Positions 56,474 through 64,000 of a DNA stretch of 64,000 nt are shown here, piece by piece; position 1 is the stretch's first letter; each line of letters begins with the position of its first letter. The notes beneath the pieces are model-generated. The model saw only the letters and a list, made by a program, of their open reading frames with translations, was not told the DNA's origin and made no database searches. Location of the stretch: assembly GCF_025913575.1 (NCBI RefSeq), contig NZ_CP109785.1, positions 3,038,001 through 3,102,000 on the forward strand. The letters run 5' to 3'. A program made the translations under genes and the position numbers. This DNA comes from Halocatena marina (lineage in GTDB: Archaea; Halobacteriota; Halobacteria; Halobacteriales; Haloarculaceae).

Positions 56474-57307
56474 TTACTGCTGTTCTCGTTCTTGTCCGTG
56501 TTCGTGTTCTCGTTCGCTCTCACGCGTTCCGAGCGTTGTGATTGTTGGTGATTGCGTAACCGGGTGTCGATGGACGTGAGGGCGGCCACCGAACGCTTCC
56601 GCGATAGTGGATTCGGTGAGGACAGATTCAGGGGGACCGGCTGCAAGCACACGGCCGTCCGAGATGACGACGATGGAATCACAAAAGCGTGCTGCGAGAT
56701 CGAGATCGTGGATCGCTGCAAGAGCTGTCGCGCTCTCGTCGACCAGATCACGAACGAGTTCTAGCGTTCGCACTTGATGGGTGATGTCAAGGCTGGCTGT
56801 CGGTTCATCGAGCACCAGCGCGGGTGCATCCTGTGCGAGTGCGCGGGCAAGAAGAACCCGCTGGCGTTCACCACCACTCACGGAACCAGCAGACCGATCG
56901 GCCAGATGGCTGATGTGAGCCCGTCGGAGCGCTCGTTCGACAGAGTCATCGTCATCGGCACGCTGAAACCGCGAGCGGTGTGGTGTTCGTCCCATTGCGA
57001 CGACATCCCGGACGGAGAACTCGAACGAGATGGTTGTGTCCTGTGGAACAGTTGCGACCAGCCGAGCAGCAGCGCGGCGAGAGAGAGAGCGAACGTCGTT
57101 CCCATCGATCGAGACGGTTCCCGAATCGGGCGTGAGTACGCCGTTGATCGTCCGCAAGAGCGTCGTCTTCCCGGCTCCGTTCGGACCGACGAGTGCGACG
57201 AACGACTGAGCAGGCACCGAAAACGAAACACTGTCGAGAATTGGTGTTCCGCCGAGCGATACTGCGACGTTTTCCACATCAATCATCGGGGTGGTCTCAC
57301 GGGTCAC
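56474..57307 (-). CDS. btuD: ABC transporter ATP-binding protein, cobalamin/heme type
   Basis: The 277-residue ATPase has Walker A GPNGAGKTTLL, the Q-loop, signature SGGERQRVLLARAL and Walker B ALVLDEPTASLD followed by H-loop IHDLDLA. A C-terminal tail rich in Glu/His/Arg is extra. A GTG start at 57307 overlaps the btuC stop (GTGA), although an ATG at 57286 (MIDVENV) is possible. With btuC and btuF it forms a B12 (or related corrinoid) importer. Confidence 0.9.
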   Translation of the reverse strand: MTRETTPMIDVENVAVSLGGTPILDSVSFSVPAQSFVALVGPNGAGKTTLLRTINGVLTPDSGTVSIDGNDVRSLSRRAAARLVATVPQDTTISFEFSVRDVVAMGRTPHRSRFQRADDDDSVERALRRAHISHLADRSAGSVSGGERQRVLLARALAQDAPALVLDEPTASLDITHQVRTLELVRDLVDESATALAAIHDLDLAARFCDSIVVISDGRVLAAGPPESVLTESTIAEAFGGRPHVHRHPVTQSPTITTLGTRESEREHEHGQEREQQ

Positions 57308-58401
57308 AGTCGATGCACCTCTCGGCGGCGGAGCAGATACAGGAAAAACGGCGCACCGAGTGCTGCTGTCACGATACCGACGGGGAGTTGTGCGGTTCCC
57401 GAGCGCGCGATCGTATCCGTCGCAACGAGAAACACCGCACCAGCGATAGCGCTTGTCGGCAACAGAATGCGGTGGTCCGGACCGACGAGCAGGCGAAGCA
57501 TGTGGGGAACGATGAGTCCGACAAATCCGATGACTCCCGCTACCGAGACCGCGGCCGCAGTGATGAGACTCGATACTGCGAGGAGAATCCGCTTTGTTCG
57601 CTCGACGTTGATTCCGAGTGTCCGAGCGTCCTCTTCTCCGAGCAGGAGAACGTTCAAGTCTCGCGTGAAGACACAGAGGAGGACGAACGCGATCAGTGAG
57701 ATACTCAACGAAATGGTGACATCATTCCAGCTCGCGCGAGCGAGATCACCCATCAGCCAGTGGAGCACTGTATTGATGCTCCGACCAGCCTGTAACAGCA
57801 TGTACGAGACGACCGCCCCGAGAAACGTCTGAACCGCGACACCAGCCAAGAGAAGCGTCGCAACGGGCGTCCGTCCGTTTTTCGTCGCAATGAGATAGAC
57901 AGAAAACGCAGTGACGAGCGCAGACAGGAAGGCGATCCCCTGCAATCCAAACGGGATTGACAGCGAAAACACGAGCGTCGCTACTGCACCGACCGCTGCA
58001 CCAGAGGAGACGCCAATAATCGATGGGTCCGCCATCGGATTACGGAAGAATCCTTGCATAACGGTCCCCGCGGTCGAAAGGGCGAATCCGACGACTGCGG
58101 CGAGCACGATCCGAGGGAGACGGAGGCGATTGACGATGATCTGTTTGGATCTTGGTACAGGAAAATCGAACGGATGGACGAACGAGATATCGAGCGCCAA
58201 CCACGGAGCGTGCCCGATGGTGGTCGCCATCCAAACCGGATCGATCGTCACTGCGGGGACTGAGACCGCGTTGAGTATGGCCTTTGCTACGACCAATGCC
58301 GAGATGCGCACCGGCCCGATGGTCACGCTCCAAATAACGGTCAGAACGAGCAAACATAGCAGACCAACCGACCACCAAATGGTCCGCATCCATCGTCGCA
58401 T
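57304..58401 (-). CDS. btuC: FecCD-family permease, cobalamin type
   Basis: The 365-residue protein has about ten hydrophobic helices. Signatures are RLPRIVLAAVVGFALSTAGT, MQGFFRNPMADPSIIGVSSGA (type II importer permease motif) and VIGFVGLIVPHMLRLLVGPDHR, the coupling region for the ATPase. GTG at 58407 is an alternative start. It forms the membrane channel with btuD and faces the btuF gene across a 57-bp divergent promoter. Confidence 0.92.
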   Translation of the reverse strand: MRRWMRTIWWSVGLLCLLVLTVIWSVTIGPVRISALVVAKAILNAVSVPAVTIDPVWMATTIGHAPWLALDISFVHPFDFPVPRSKQIIVNRLRLPRIVLAAVVGFALSTAGTVMQGFFRNPMADPSIIGVSSGAAVGAVATLVFSLSIPFGLQGIAFLSALVTAFSVYLIATKNGRTPVATLLLAGVAVQTFLGAVVSYMLLQAGRSINTVLHWLMGDLARASWNDVTISLSISLIAFVLLCVFTRDLNVLLLGEEDARTLGINVERTKRILLAVSSLITAAAVSVAGVIGFVGLIVPHMLRLLVGPDHRILLPTSAIAGAVFLVATDTIARSGTAQLPVGIVTAALGAPFFLYLLRRREVHRL

Positions 58402-58424
58402 GTTCACAAGCTTGGTTGGATTAG

Positions 58425-58436
58425 ATAAATATTTAT
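58425..58436. promoter_or_regulatory. palindromic TATA-like element between btuC and btuF
   Basis: ATAAATATTTAT is a perfect 12-bp palindrome, about 24 bp from the btuC ATG and 23 bp from the btuF ATG, so it fits as a bidirectional TATA box giving leaderless transcripts both ways, or an operator overlapping one. No B12 riboswitch fits in the 57-bp gap. Confidence 0.5.
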
Positions 58437-58458
58437 TGCAAACGAACGCTCCAAATGA

Positions 58459-59577
58459 ATGATGAAACAGAAGCGACTGATAGCATGCTTCGCCGTCGTG
58501 CTTGTGCTCACCGCCTCACTGGCAGCGGGAGCAGGAGCAGGGGTATCAACAGGAACGGTACAGTCCGCGTCCGCACAGCCGACGTGTTCGTTCCCGTTCG
58601 AAAAGACCGATGCGACGGGGACAGCGGTAACAGTCGAGAGTGAACCTGGCCGCGTTGTTGCGCTCCAACCGAGCGCGGCACAGACCATGTGGGAGATCGG
58701 CGCAAAGAAGAAGGTTGTCGGCTTGCCCGTTGGCCCGTACACTTCGTTCCTGAACGGTTCGAAATCGGGCGATCGAACAGACATCACAAAGCAAGACGGC
58801 TACACCACGAACATCGAGTCGGTTGTCTCGCTGACTCCCGATCTCGTACTCGCGCCGAACGTCGTGAGTAACGAAACGGTAGAGAAGCTCCGTAGCGCGG
58901 GGCTAACAGTCTATAAGTTCAAAAGCGGTCGATCAATCGAAGATATCTACAGGAAAACCACGCTAACGGGGCAACTCGTGGGTGCGTGTCAAGGAGCAAA
59001 TCAGCGCGTCGAAGCGATGAACGAAACCGTCTCGTCGATTGAGTCGGCTGTCGAGAATCGTGACCGTCCGCGCGTTCTCTACCTCATGGGTGATGGGTAC
59101 ACTCCCGGAAACGGAACGTTCATCAACAGAGTGATCACCCTCGCTGGCGGCGAGAACATCGCAGCGAGCGCCGGTATTACGGGCTATAAGCAGATCAATC
59201 CCGAGTCTGTGATCAAACAGGATCCACAGTGGATTGTCGTCGGAAGCGATACGCCGAACATTCCGAACCAAACTGCCTACACGGAAACGACCGCACTCAA
59301 GCAAAACCAAACCGTGGTCGTGAATTCGAGCTACATCAGCCAGCCTGCTCCACGAGTCATCACCCCGATGAACTCACTGGCGAGATCGTTCCATCCGGAC
59401 GCTTTTGAGCAAACGAATGCGACTGACGAGAGCACAGCAACCGACGGAAAGACGACAGCGGCGACGAACGCCACGGCCACCACTGGAACCACCGAGACGA
59501 ACGGACCCGGGTTTGGGGTTATCGCCGCAATGCTCGCGCTACTCGGAGCCACACTCGTTGCCCGACTGCGCCAGTAG
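58459..59577 (+). CDS. btuF: cobalamin-binding protein with PGF-CTERM anchor
   Basis: The 372-residue substrate-binding protein starts with a Sec-type signal (residues 1-26), then a periplasmic-binding-protein-like fold of the BtuF/FhuD type: GRVVALQPSAAQTMWEIGAK at the start, ESVVSLTPDLVLAPN, and RPRVLYLMGDGYTPGNGTF in the second lobe. A Thr/Ala-rich linker leads to GPGFGVIAAMLALLGATLV and RLRQ, a PGF-CTERM signal, so the product of artA should anchor it to the cell surface. It is divergent from btuCD. Confidence 0.92.
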   Translation: MMKQKRLIACFAVVLVLTASLAAGAGAGVSTGTVQSASAQPTCSFPFEKTDATGTAVTVESEPGRVVALQPSAAQTMWEIGAKKKVVGLPVGPYTSFLNGSKSGDRTDITKQDGYTTNIESVVSLTPDLVLAPNVVSNETVEKLRSAGLTVYKFKSGRSIEDIYRKTTLTGQLVGACQGANQRVEAMNETVSSIESAVENRDRPRVLYLMGDGYTPGNGTFINRVITLAGGENIAASAGITGYKQINPESVIKQDPQWIVVGSDTPNIPNQTAYTETTALKQNQTVVVNSSYISQPAPRVITPMNSLARSFHPDAFEQTNATDESTATDGKTTAATNATATTGTTETNGPGFGVIAAMLALLGATLVARLRQ

Positions 59578-59750
59578 AACGTTTCTCACTCGTGGTCTGG
59601 TGCTTTTCCGGTGTGTATCTCGTCTCTCAGTGACCGATTCGAGTTTGATTGCTGTTCTCTCTCGACCATCACATCAATCAGAAGGACCCTCTGTACACAC
59701 ACCACGAGCGCTTCGTAAGATTCGTTTCAGCGCCCGTCGTTGGTGTTGCT

Positions 59751-60026
59751 ATGGTCGAGAACGTCATCTGGCCCGCTGCGCTCGATTCGAGGCTGTCGCG
59801 GAACGAGGGACGCCGTGTATCCCTCGAACTCGCGGTCGAAAATCCGACGGTCGACGAAATCGCTCGCGCTGTCCAACAGATCGGATACGACGCTGTTATT
59901 GAGCGCGATAAAACGTACTCACGAGAGTACGAATCTCGCGGCCGCGTGCTCATACAGAACGCAGATGAGGCGGGAAAGAGCGATCTCTTGCAAGCAATTG
60001 CAGCGTACGTCGGCGCACTCCGGTAA
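59751..60026 (+). CDS. srp19: signal recognition particle protein SRP19
   Basis: The 91-residue protein starts [20 protein letters not shown], the family pattern that binds SRP RNA helices 6 and 8. [20 protein letters not shown] and the C-terminal RGRVLIQN strand follow. Although a longer open frame begins at 59649, the ATG at 59751 gives the usual length. The RNA partner is encoded at 11711-12019. The stop overlaps the gar1 start. Confidence 0.95.
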   Translation: MVENVIWPAALDSRLSRNEGRRVSLELAVENPTVDEIARAVQQIGYDAVIERDKTYSREYESRGRVLIQNADEAGKSDLLQAIAAYVGALR

Positions 60027-60259
60027 TGAAACTAAAACGCATCGGTAGTGTTGTGCGAACCGCACAAGGACTCGCTGTCGTCCGTGCACCGGACGAGACG
60101 CATCCCGATATCGGAACGAGCGTCATCGACGAGAATCTTGATAGCGTCGGTCGCGTGGTGGACGTGTTCGGTCCGGTCGATCGACCGTACGTTGCCGTTT
60201 CCCCCGATTCGGACGTGCAACTCCCGTTGTTACTCGGCTCCATCGTTTACGCCCGGTGA
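60026..60259 (+). CDS. gar1: H/ACA RNA-protein subunit Gar1
   Basis: This 77-residue six-stranded barrel binds Cbf5 in archaeal H/ACA pseudouridylation particles. [20 protein letters not shown] and SVGRVVDVFGPVDRPYVAV are the characteristic strands. The start codon shares the last base of the srp19 stop, so the two are translationally coupled, as in many euryarchaea. Confidence 0.9.
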   Translation: MKLKRIGSVVRTAQGLAVVRAPDETHPDIGTSVIDENLDSVGRVVDVFGPVDRPYVAVSPDSDVQLPLLLGSIVYAR

Positions 60260-60316
60260 ACGGGTGACGATTGAGATGCCTGGAACGGTGAGGCTTATCC
60301 GCCATCCGCGTGAGCA

Positions 60317-61321
60317 ATGCGTATGAACAGCAGGGTGTACGCGGCGGGGGGCGCGACGATCGCCATTTTCGTTCTCGTTCAGATCGGGGCGTTAGTGCTC
60401 GTTGAACCGTTTCAGAGCGCAGGCTACCAGCCTGTCGAAAATCCAGCCAACCCAACGAACACCCTTCTCTATCTTCTCGGGGTGTTCGCTGCGACGGGCG
60501 TGATGCTCACTGCGTTCCGATTTGGAGCCGACCGACTCGTTCACGTGCTCATCGTTGGCTCCAGTGCGTTTCTCTCCTACTACGTCCTCTCCGTGGTGCT
60601 CCCCTCTTTTGGAACCGGAATCGGGGCTACGCATCTTCCCGCGGCAGGTATTTCACTCGTGCTCGCAATCGCGTTGTTCGTCTATCCAGAGTGGTACATC
60701 ATCGACACCATCGGCATCATAATGGGAATGGGAGCAGCGGGGCTGTTCGGCATCAGTCTCGGCCTCCTCCCAGCAATCCTCCTCCTAACAGTACTCGCAG
60801 TCTATGACGCGATCAGTGTCTACAAAACAGAGCACATGCTCACACTCGCTTCGGGCGTGATGGATCTCAAGATACCCGTCGTGCTCGTGATCCCGCTTAC
60901 GCTCTCGTATTCGTACATCGATTCACCGCCCGAACGCATGGATCAGACGGACGAGAACGAAGAAAGCGAAGAGAGTAACGAAAACGAAGCAGAAACCGCG
61001 GCTGCTGGATCGCCGGATTCGCGCGGTGCGTTTTTCATCGGTTTGGGTGATGCGGTGATGCCGTCGGTGCTGGTTGCAAGTGCTGCTTTCTTCCTTCCGA
61101 CAGCACCACTCGTTCCGGGATTCGCACTCACGCTGCCTGCCTTGACCGCCATGATCGGAACACTATGTGGGCTCATCATCCTCATTAAGATGGTGATGGA
61201 AGGTCGTCCGCACGCCGGACTCCCCCTCCTGAACGGTGGCGCGATTGTCGGCTACCTTCTCGGTGCGTCCGTAAGCGGCGTTCCGCTTGTCCGTGCCCTC
61301 GGGCTGATCCCATACTTGTAA
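60317..61321 (+). CDS. presenilin-family intramembrane aspartyl protease
   Basis: The 334-residue protein has nine hydrophobic segments and the catalytic pair of presenilin/SPP proteases: the YD aspartate in LAVYDAISVYKTEHM and the GxGD aspartate in FFIGLGDAVMPSVLV. LPLLNGGAIVGYL resembles the PAL motif. An acidic loop (Glu/Asn-rich, residues ~208-240) separates the two halves. Position after srp19-gar1 is conserved. A second ATG lies six bases downstream. Confidence 0.92.
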   Translation: MRMNSRVYAAGGATIAIFVLVQIGALVLVEPFQSAGYQPVENPANPTNTLLYLLGVFAATGVMLTAFRFGADRLVHVLIVGSSAFLSYYVLSVVLPSFGTGIGATHLPAAGISLVLAIALFVYPEWYIIDTIGIIMGMGAAGLFGISLGLLPAILLLTVLAVYDAISVYKTEHMLTLASGVMDLKIPVVLVIPLTLSYSYIDSPPERMDQTDENEESEESNENEAETAAAGSPDSRGAFFIGLGDAVMPSVLVASAAFFLPTAPLVPGFALTLPALTAMIGTLCGLIILIKMVMEGRPHAGLPLLNGGAIVGYLLGASVSGVPLVRALGLIPYL

Positions 61322-61390
61322 CGACGCTGTATCCCCACCGCTGACGATAGCTTTAGCGCTGCAATCAGCTAAAACACCAGAAATTTTAAT

Positions 61391-62182
61391 ATGAAATATA
61401 TATCATACTGGTATGTGTTTTCCCCTGAATCGGTCCGTTTAGAAGAGTATAGTTACTCAGAGATCGAGCGAGCGCTCGAAGACGGAACACGGACTGCTGT
61501 TGTAGCCGTCGGGTCTGTCGAGCAACATGGTCCACACCTCCCGCTGATCATGGACACACTTGCAGGCGACGAACTGTCACGACGGATCGCAGAGCGGCTT
61601 GGAGATGCGCTGGCCGCTCCCACGATTCGACCCGGCTGTTCAGGCCACCACATGGAATTTTCCGGAACGATCACAATTTCGCCAGAAACGCTGATGGATA
61701 CAATTCGTTCGTACTGCCGATCGCTGGCCGAGCACGGCTTCGAGTACATTGTCCTCGTCCCGACGCACGGCGGGAATTTCGCGCCAGTCAACACTGTTGC
61801 TCCGGAGATTGCCCGCGAAATTGATGCCGACGTGATCGCGTTGGCTGATCTCGACGAGCACATGATACTGATGAATCAAGGACTTCACGAGGCGGGTGTA
61901 GCGTACGAGGAGCCGGTGATTCACGCGGGCGCTGCCGAGACAGCCATCGTCATGGCGATCAATGAAGGACTCGTTCGAACGGACGAACTCGCAGCTGGAT
62001 ACGAAGGCGAAATTCGCACCGCTCAATTGCTCAGCGAAGGATTCCAGTCAGTCACCGAGACTGGTGTTCTTGGCGATCCTCGAGAAGCAACCACCGAGGC
62101 TGGCGAGGCTATTCTGGAGAAAATAACGACGACGTATGTCGAACAAATCGAGACAGAACTGCGGTCTGAGTGTGGTACATAG
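61391..62182 (+). CDS. creatininase-family amidohydrolase
   Basis: The 263-residue protein carries the metal site of the family: VGSVEQHGPHLPLIMDTLAGDEL (Glu, His, Asp), VPTHGGNFAPVN (His) and HAGAAETAIVMA (Glu). Members hydrolyse creatinine or cyclic amides of pyrimidine and coenzyme pathways; the substrate here is open, and archaeal members include the riboflavin-pathway ArfB formamide hydrolase. Since arfA is in this window, an ArfB-like role is possible but unproven. A GTG at 61415 would fit a TATA-like run at 61383-61391 as a leaderless start. Confidence 0.85.
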   Translation: MKYISYWYVFSPESVRLEEYSYSEIERALEDGTRTAVVAVGSVEQHGPHLPLIMDTLAGDELSRRIAERLGDALAAPTIRPGCSGHHMEFSGTITISPETLMDTIRSYCRSLAEHGFEYIVLVPTHGGNFAPVNTVAPEIAREIDADVIALADLDEHMILMNQGLHEAGVAYEEPVIHAGAAETAIVMAINEGLVRTDELAAGYEGEIRTAQLLSEGFQSVTETGVLGDPREATTEAGEAILEKITTTYVEQIETELRSECGT

Positions 62183-62233
62183 GCTGTTATAAATCGAGAA
62201 CCACACGCATCTCACTCCGATCGTTCTCAGATA

Positions 62234-62881
62234 TTACCGAAATGCGCCGAACACACTCGCCTCAATCTTTTGTAGATGTTCCGTGACGGTACCAACAGAG
62301 AGTCCCAATTGTTCGGCAATGTCGTGGTGAGTAGCCTGCCGTGGAGCGTCGTAGTAGTTGAGTTCGAGGGCGACATCAAGCACGTCCCGCTGACGATCGG
62401 TCAGTACCGCAAGCACAGCTCCAGATTCGTCCGAATACGCACTGATACGTTCGATGGTGAAATCCATTGTCTCAGGCATATCAGCTAATGCCTGCTGTAA
62501 CACCTCGTTAGTCTCGCCAATCATGACAAAACGAAGTTTGCCATCGCGGGTCCCTTCGACCGGAAAATCGAAGAACACCTCGTGTTCCCGTGGAAGTTCC
62601 AAAAACCGCTTGATTTCTGTCGGCGGATGGACGTGGATATATACCAGACCACCATCCCCGTCGGTCCCAGAAATACTGAAACCGAGTGTGTCTAATTGCG
62701 CTTCGACTACCAGTCGTATCTGTTCGAGATCACCACGAACTCGACCCAGCAGGACCATCGTCCCGTCCTCTAACACATTGAGATTGTAGATTCGTTCTCT
62801 TGTGAACTGAGACTCCTCGTCGAACATCTGGTAGGCCGGGTGGGACTTCGGCGGCGTCACGACGAACGTTATCGCTCTCAT
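62234..62881 (-). CDS. HTH-10 (bacterio-opsin activator-like) transcription regulator
   Basis: The 215-residue protein has a Bat-like sensing half (GFSISGTDGDGGLVYIHVHPP) and a C-terminal HTH-10 domain from about residue 158: LTDRQRDVLDVALELNYYD then ATHHDIAEQLGLSVGTVTEHLQKIE. The target is unknown. It lies next to the decayed doxX/monooxygenase pair, which it might once have controlled. Confidence 0.9.
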   Translation of the reverse strand: MRAITFVVTPPKSHPAYQMFDEESQFTRERIYNLNVLEDGTMVLLGRVRGDLEQIRLVVEAQLDTLGFSISGTDGDGGLVYIHVHPPTEIKRFLELPREHEVFFDFPVEGTRDGKLRFVMIGETNEVLQQALADMPETMDFTIERISAYSDESGAVLAVLTDRQRDVLDVALELNYYDAPRQATHHDIAEQLGLSVGTVTEHLQKIEASVFGAFR

Positions 62882-63007
62882 TCGATGTTTATCTGCAGTT
62901 TCGCTTTTCTCTGTGCGTATTGGTGCATTTCGAATACTGACTAGCTATTTGAACCACCACTAGTGCTAGGCAGTTATTGAATCTTTCTACCATCCGTACA
63001 TTCACCT

Positions 63008-63504
63008 GTGAAACCGAGTCAATCACCCACAAAAACACCGATCCGACAAGGGATGACCCAACGTGACGATGAGAGGAGATCGAGTTCCACGTCTACTCTC
63101 GGACGCGTTCTCGATGGTTTGCAAGGGCTGGGGGTCGTGATGCTTCTCAGCGGTGGTTCGAAGTTGGCCGGGACCAGCCAGCACGTTCAGAGCTTCGAAC
63201 AATGGGGCTCCCCACGTGGGTCCGAGTCACAACGGGAGCGTTGGAAGTCAGCGGCGGAGTAGAACTGCCTGCAAGACGCTCCCGACCGACGATTGCCATC
63301 ATCAGTGAAAGCCTAACGCTCACGACGATGCTGGGAGCACTCTCCACCCACTCCAAAAACCGTGATCCACCGACTGAAGCTGTCCCTGCGATGGTTCTCC
63401 TGCTGCTCACAGCACTCGTGACCAGACGGCAGTTGAAGCTGACAGAGAATACAGCAAACGGTCATCATACGGAGGAATCACATCCAAGATTCCATCGAGA
63501 GTGA
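63008..63504 (+). pseudogene. DoxX-family membrane protein, frameshifted
   Basis: The first frame encodes LGRVLDGLQGLGVVMLLSGG and QHVQSFEQWG, the typical DoxX helix 1 and following signature. The match continues after about 63207 in the next frame as LPTWVRVTTGALEVSGGVEL and later TMLGALSTHSKN, the normal DoxX continuation. Restoring one G in the GGGG run at 63204-63207 joins them into E-Q-W-G-L-P-T-W-V. So one base has been lost (or misread). The product would be a four-helix membrane oxidoreductase-associated protein. Confidence 0.8.
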
Positions 63505-64000
63505 AACGGACGTTCTCATCGTCGGTGCCGGCTCGATAGATCTAACGATAGCGATCGAACTCCAGCGTCGCGGTATCGACTGTCGGATCGTCGAGAAGGA
63601 TGCGAGTTCGATGGAGTACCGAGGACTGCGCTGTCCAAGATCCACTCGGAATCACCGCTGAGTGGACTCCTTGATGCACAATCGAAGGTAGCATTAGTAC
63701 GACGAGCACGTCAGGCATGGAATGCGCCGAAAGCGGGTGAACGACCTCCCGATGGTTCGTGTCACACTCCAAACGGGACTGAGACGTCACTCTATCGGGA
63801 GATCCACGGAAAAACGGAGTTCGTGCTACTCTTGTTCGCTGGCACCGACCCAGCCGAAAGTGACGAGCTACGACAAATCGCCCAGACAGTCATAGAACGC
63901 GTGGGAGATCTCGTAACGCCGTATTTCATCGTCCCAGATACCCAACGCGCTACCGAGACCTACGGAGGAATTCTCCTGAGAGATGACGGAGCGCAACTTC
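63482..64000 (+). pseudogene. FAD-dependent monooxygenase with large internal deletion (runs off window)
   Basis: From 63482 the translation reads DVLIVGAGSIDLTIAIELQR and RGIDCRIVEKDAS, the FAD-binding N-terminus of PheA/TfdB-type aromatic monooxygenases, but stops at 63658-63660. From 63664 a different frame reads GERPPDGSCHTPNG and TSLYREIHGKTEFVLLLFAG, the thioredoxin-like C-terminal domain of the same family. Some 350-400 residues between are missing. The probable start codon is ATC (63482) after a GGAGG at 63471-63475, so the start also seems lost. The end lies beyond the window. Confidence 0.75.

Overview
The window is a chromosomal stretch of a halophilic archaeon (class Halobacteria). 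The evidence is the strongly acidic proteins, the archaeal 7S SRP RNA with SRP19, GatE, Gar1, KEOPS Pcc1, ribosomal S3Ae, an archaeosortase A with PGF-CTERM substrates, HTH-10 (bacterio-opsin-activator-like) regulators, a UPF0058 protein, a NuoCD fusion and GTP cyclohydrolase III. The sequence does not let me name a species.

Layout. 1-6 kb: methionine (metY end, metX) and serine (serB, serA) biosynthesis, then endonuclease III. 5.7-7 kb: riboflavin genes ribE and arfA, translationally coupled. 7.3-11.7 kb: a tandem winged-helix regulator, an acyl-CoA dehydrogenase, a RIO-like kinase and a Pcm-family methyltransferase. 11.7-16.7 kb: SRP RNA and a partial complex I operon, nuoA-B-CD-H-I, which stops after nuoI. 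16.8-24.4 kb: purE/purK, an Agl23-like glycosyltransferase, ribH, an aminotransferase, an archaeal FAD synthase and a JAMM protease. 24.5-33.1 kb: a DHH phosphoesterase, a surface PLD protein, a HEAT protein, a cupredoxin and the rps15-recJ-like-pcc1-rps3ae information-processing cluster.

33.4-48 kb is a lower-GC, gene-poor accessory region that starts at tRNA-Ala. It holds two proteins I cannot assign, small regulators, a metallo-beta-lactamase-fold hydrolase, a GH15-like enzyme, a tiny zinc-finger protein, gatE, a solo IS630-type HTH protein and several gene remnants, including the first ~29 codons of a phzF gene. 48-62 kb is mostly core again: DUF2332, fumC, a PGF-CTERM surface protein next to archaeosortase artA, dph5, trm5, tRNA-Thr, the cobalamin importer btuCD divergent from btuF, srp19-gar1-presenilin protease, and a creatininase-like hydrolase. 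The right edge (63-64 kb) is decaying: doxX carries a frameshift and an FAD monooxygenase has lost its middle.

I see no CRISPR array, no rRNA and no complete insertion sequence. The strongest observations are the truncated nuo operon, the artA/PGF-CTERM pairing, the linked pseudogenes at the right edge, the phzF remnant and a set of operator-like repeats in divergent intergenic regions. I did not find a clearly new multi-gene system.
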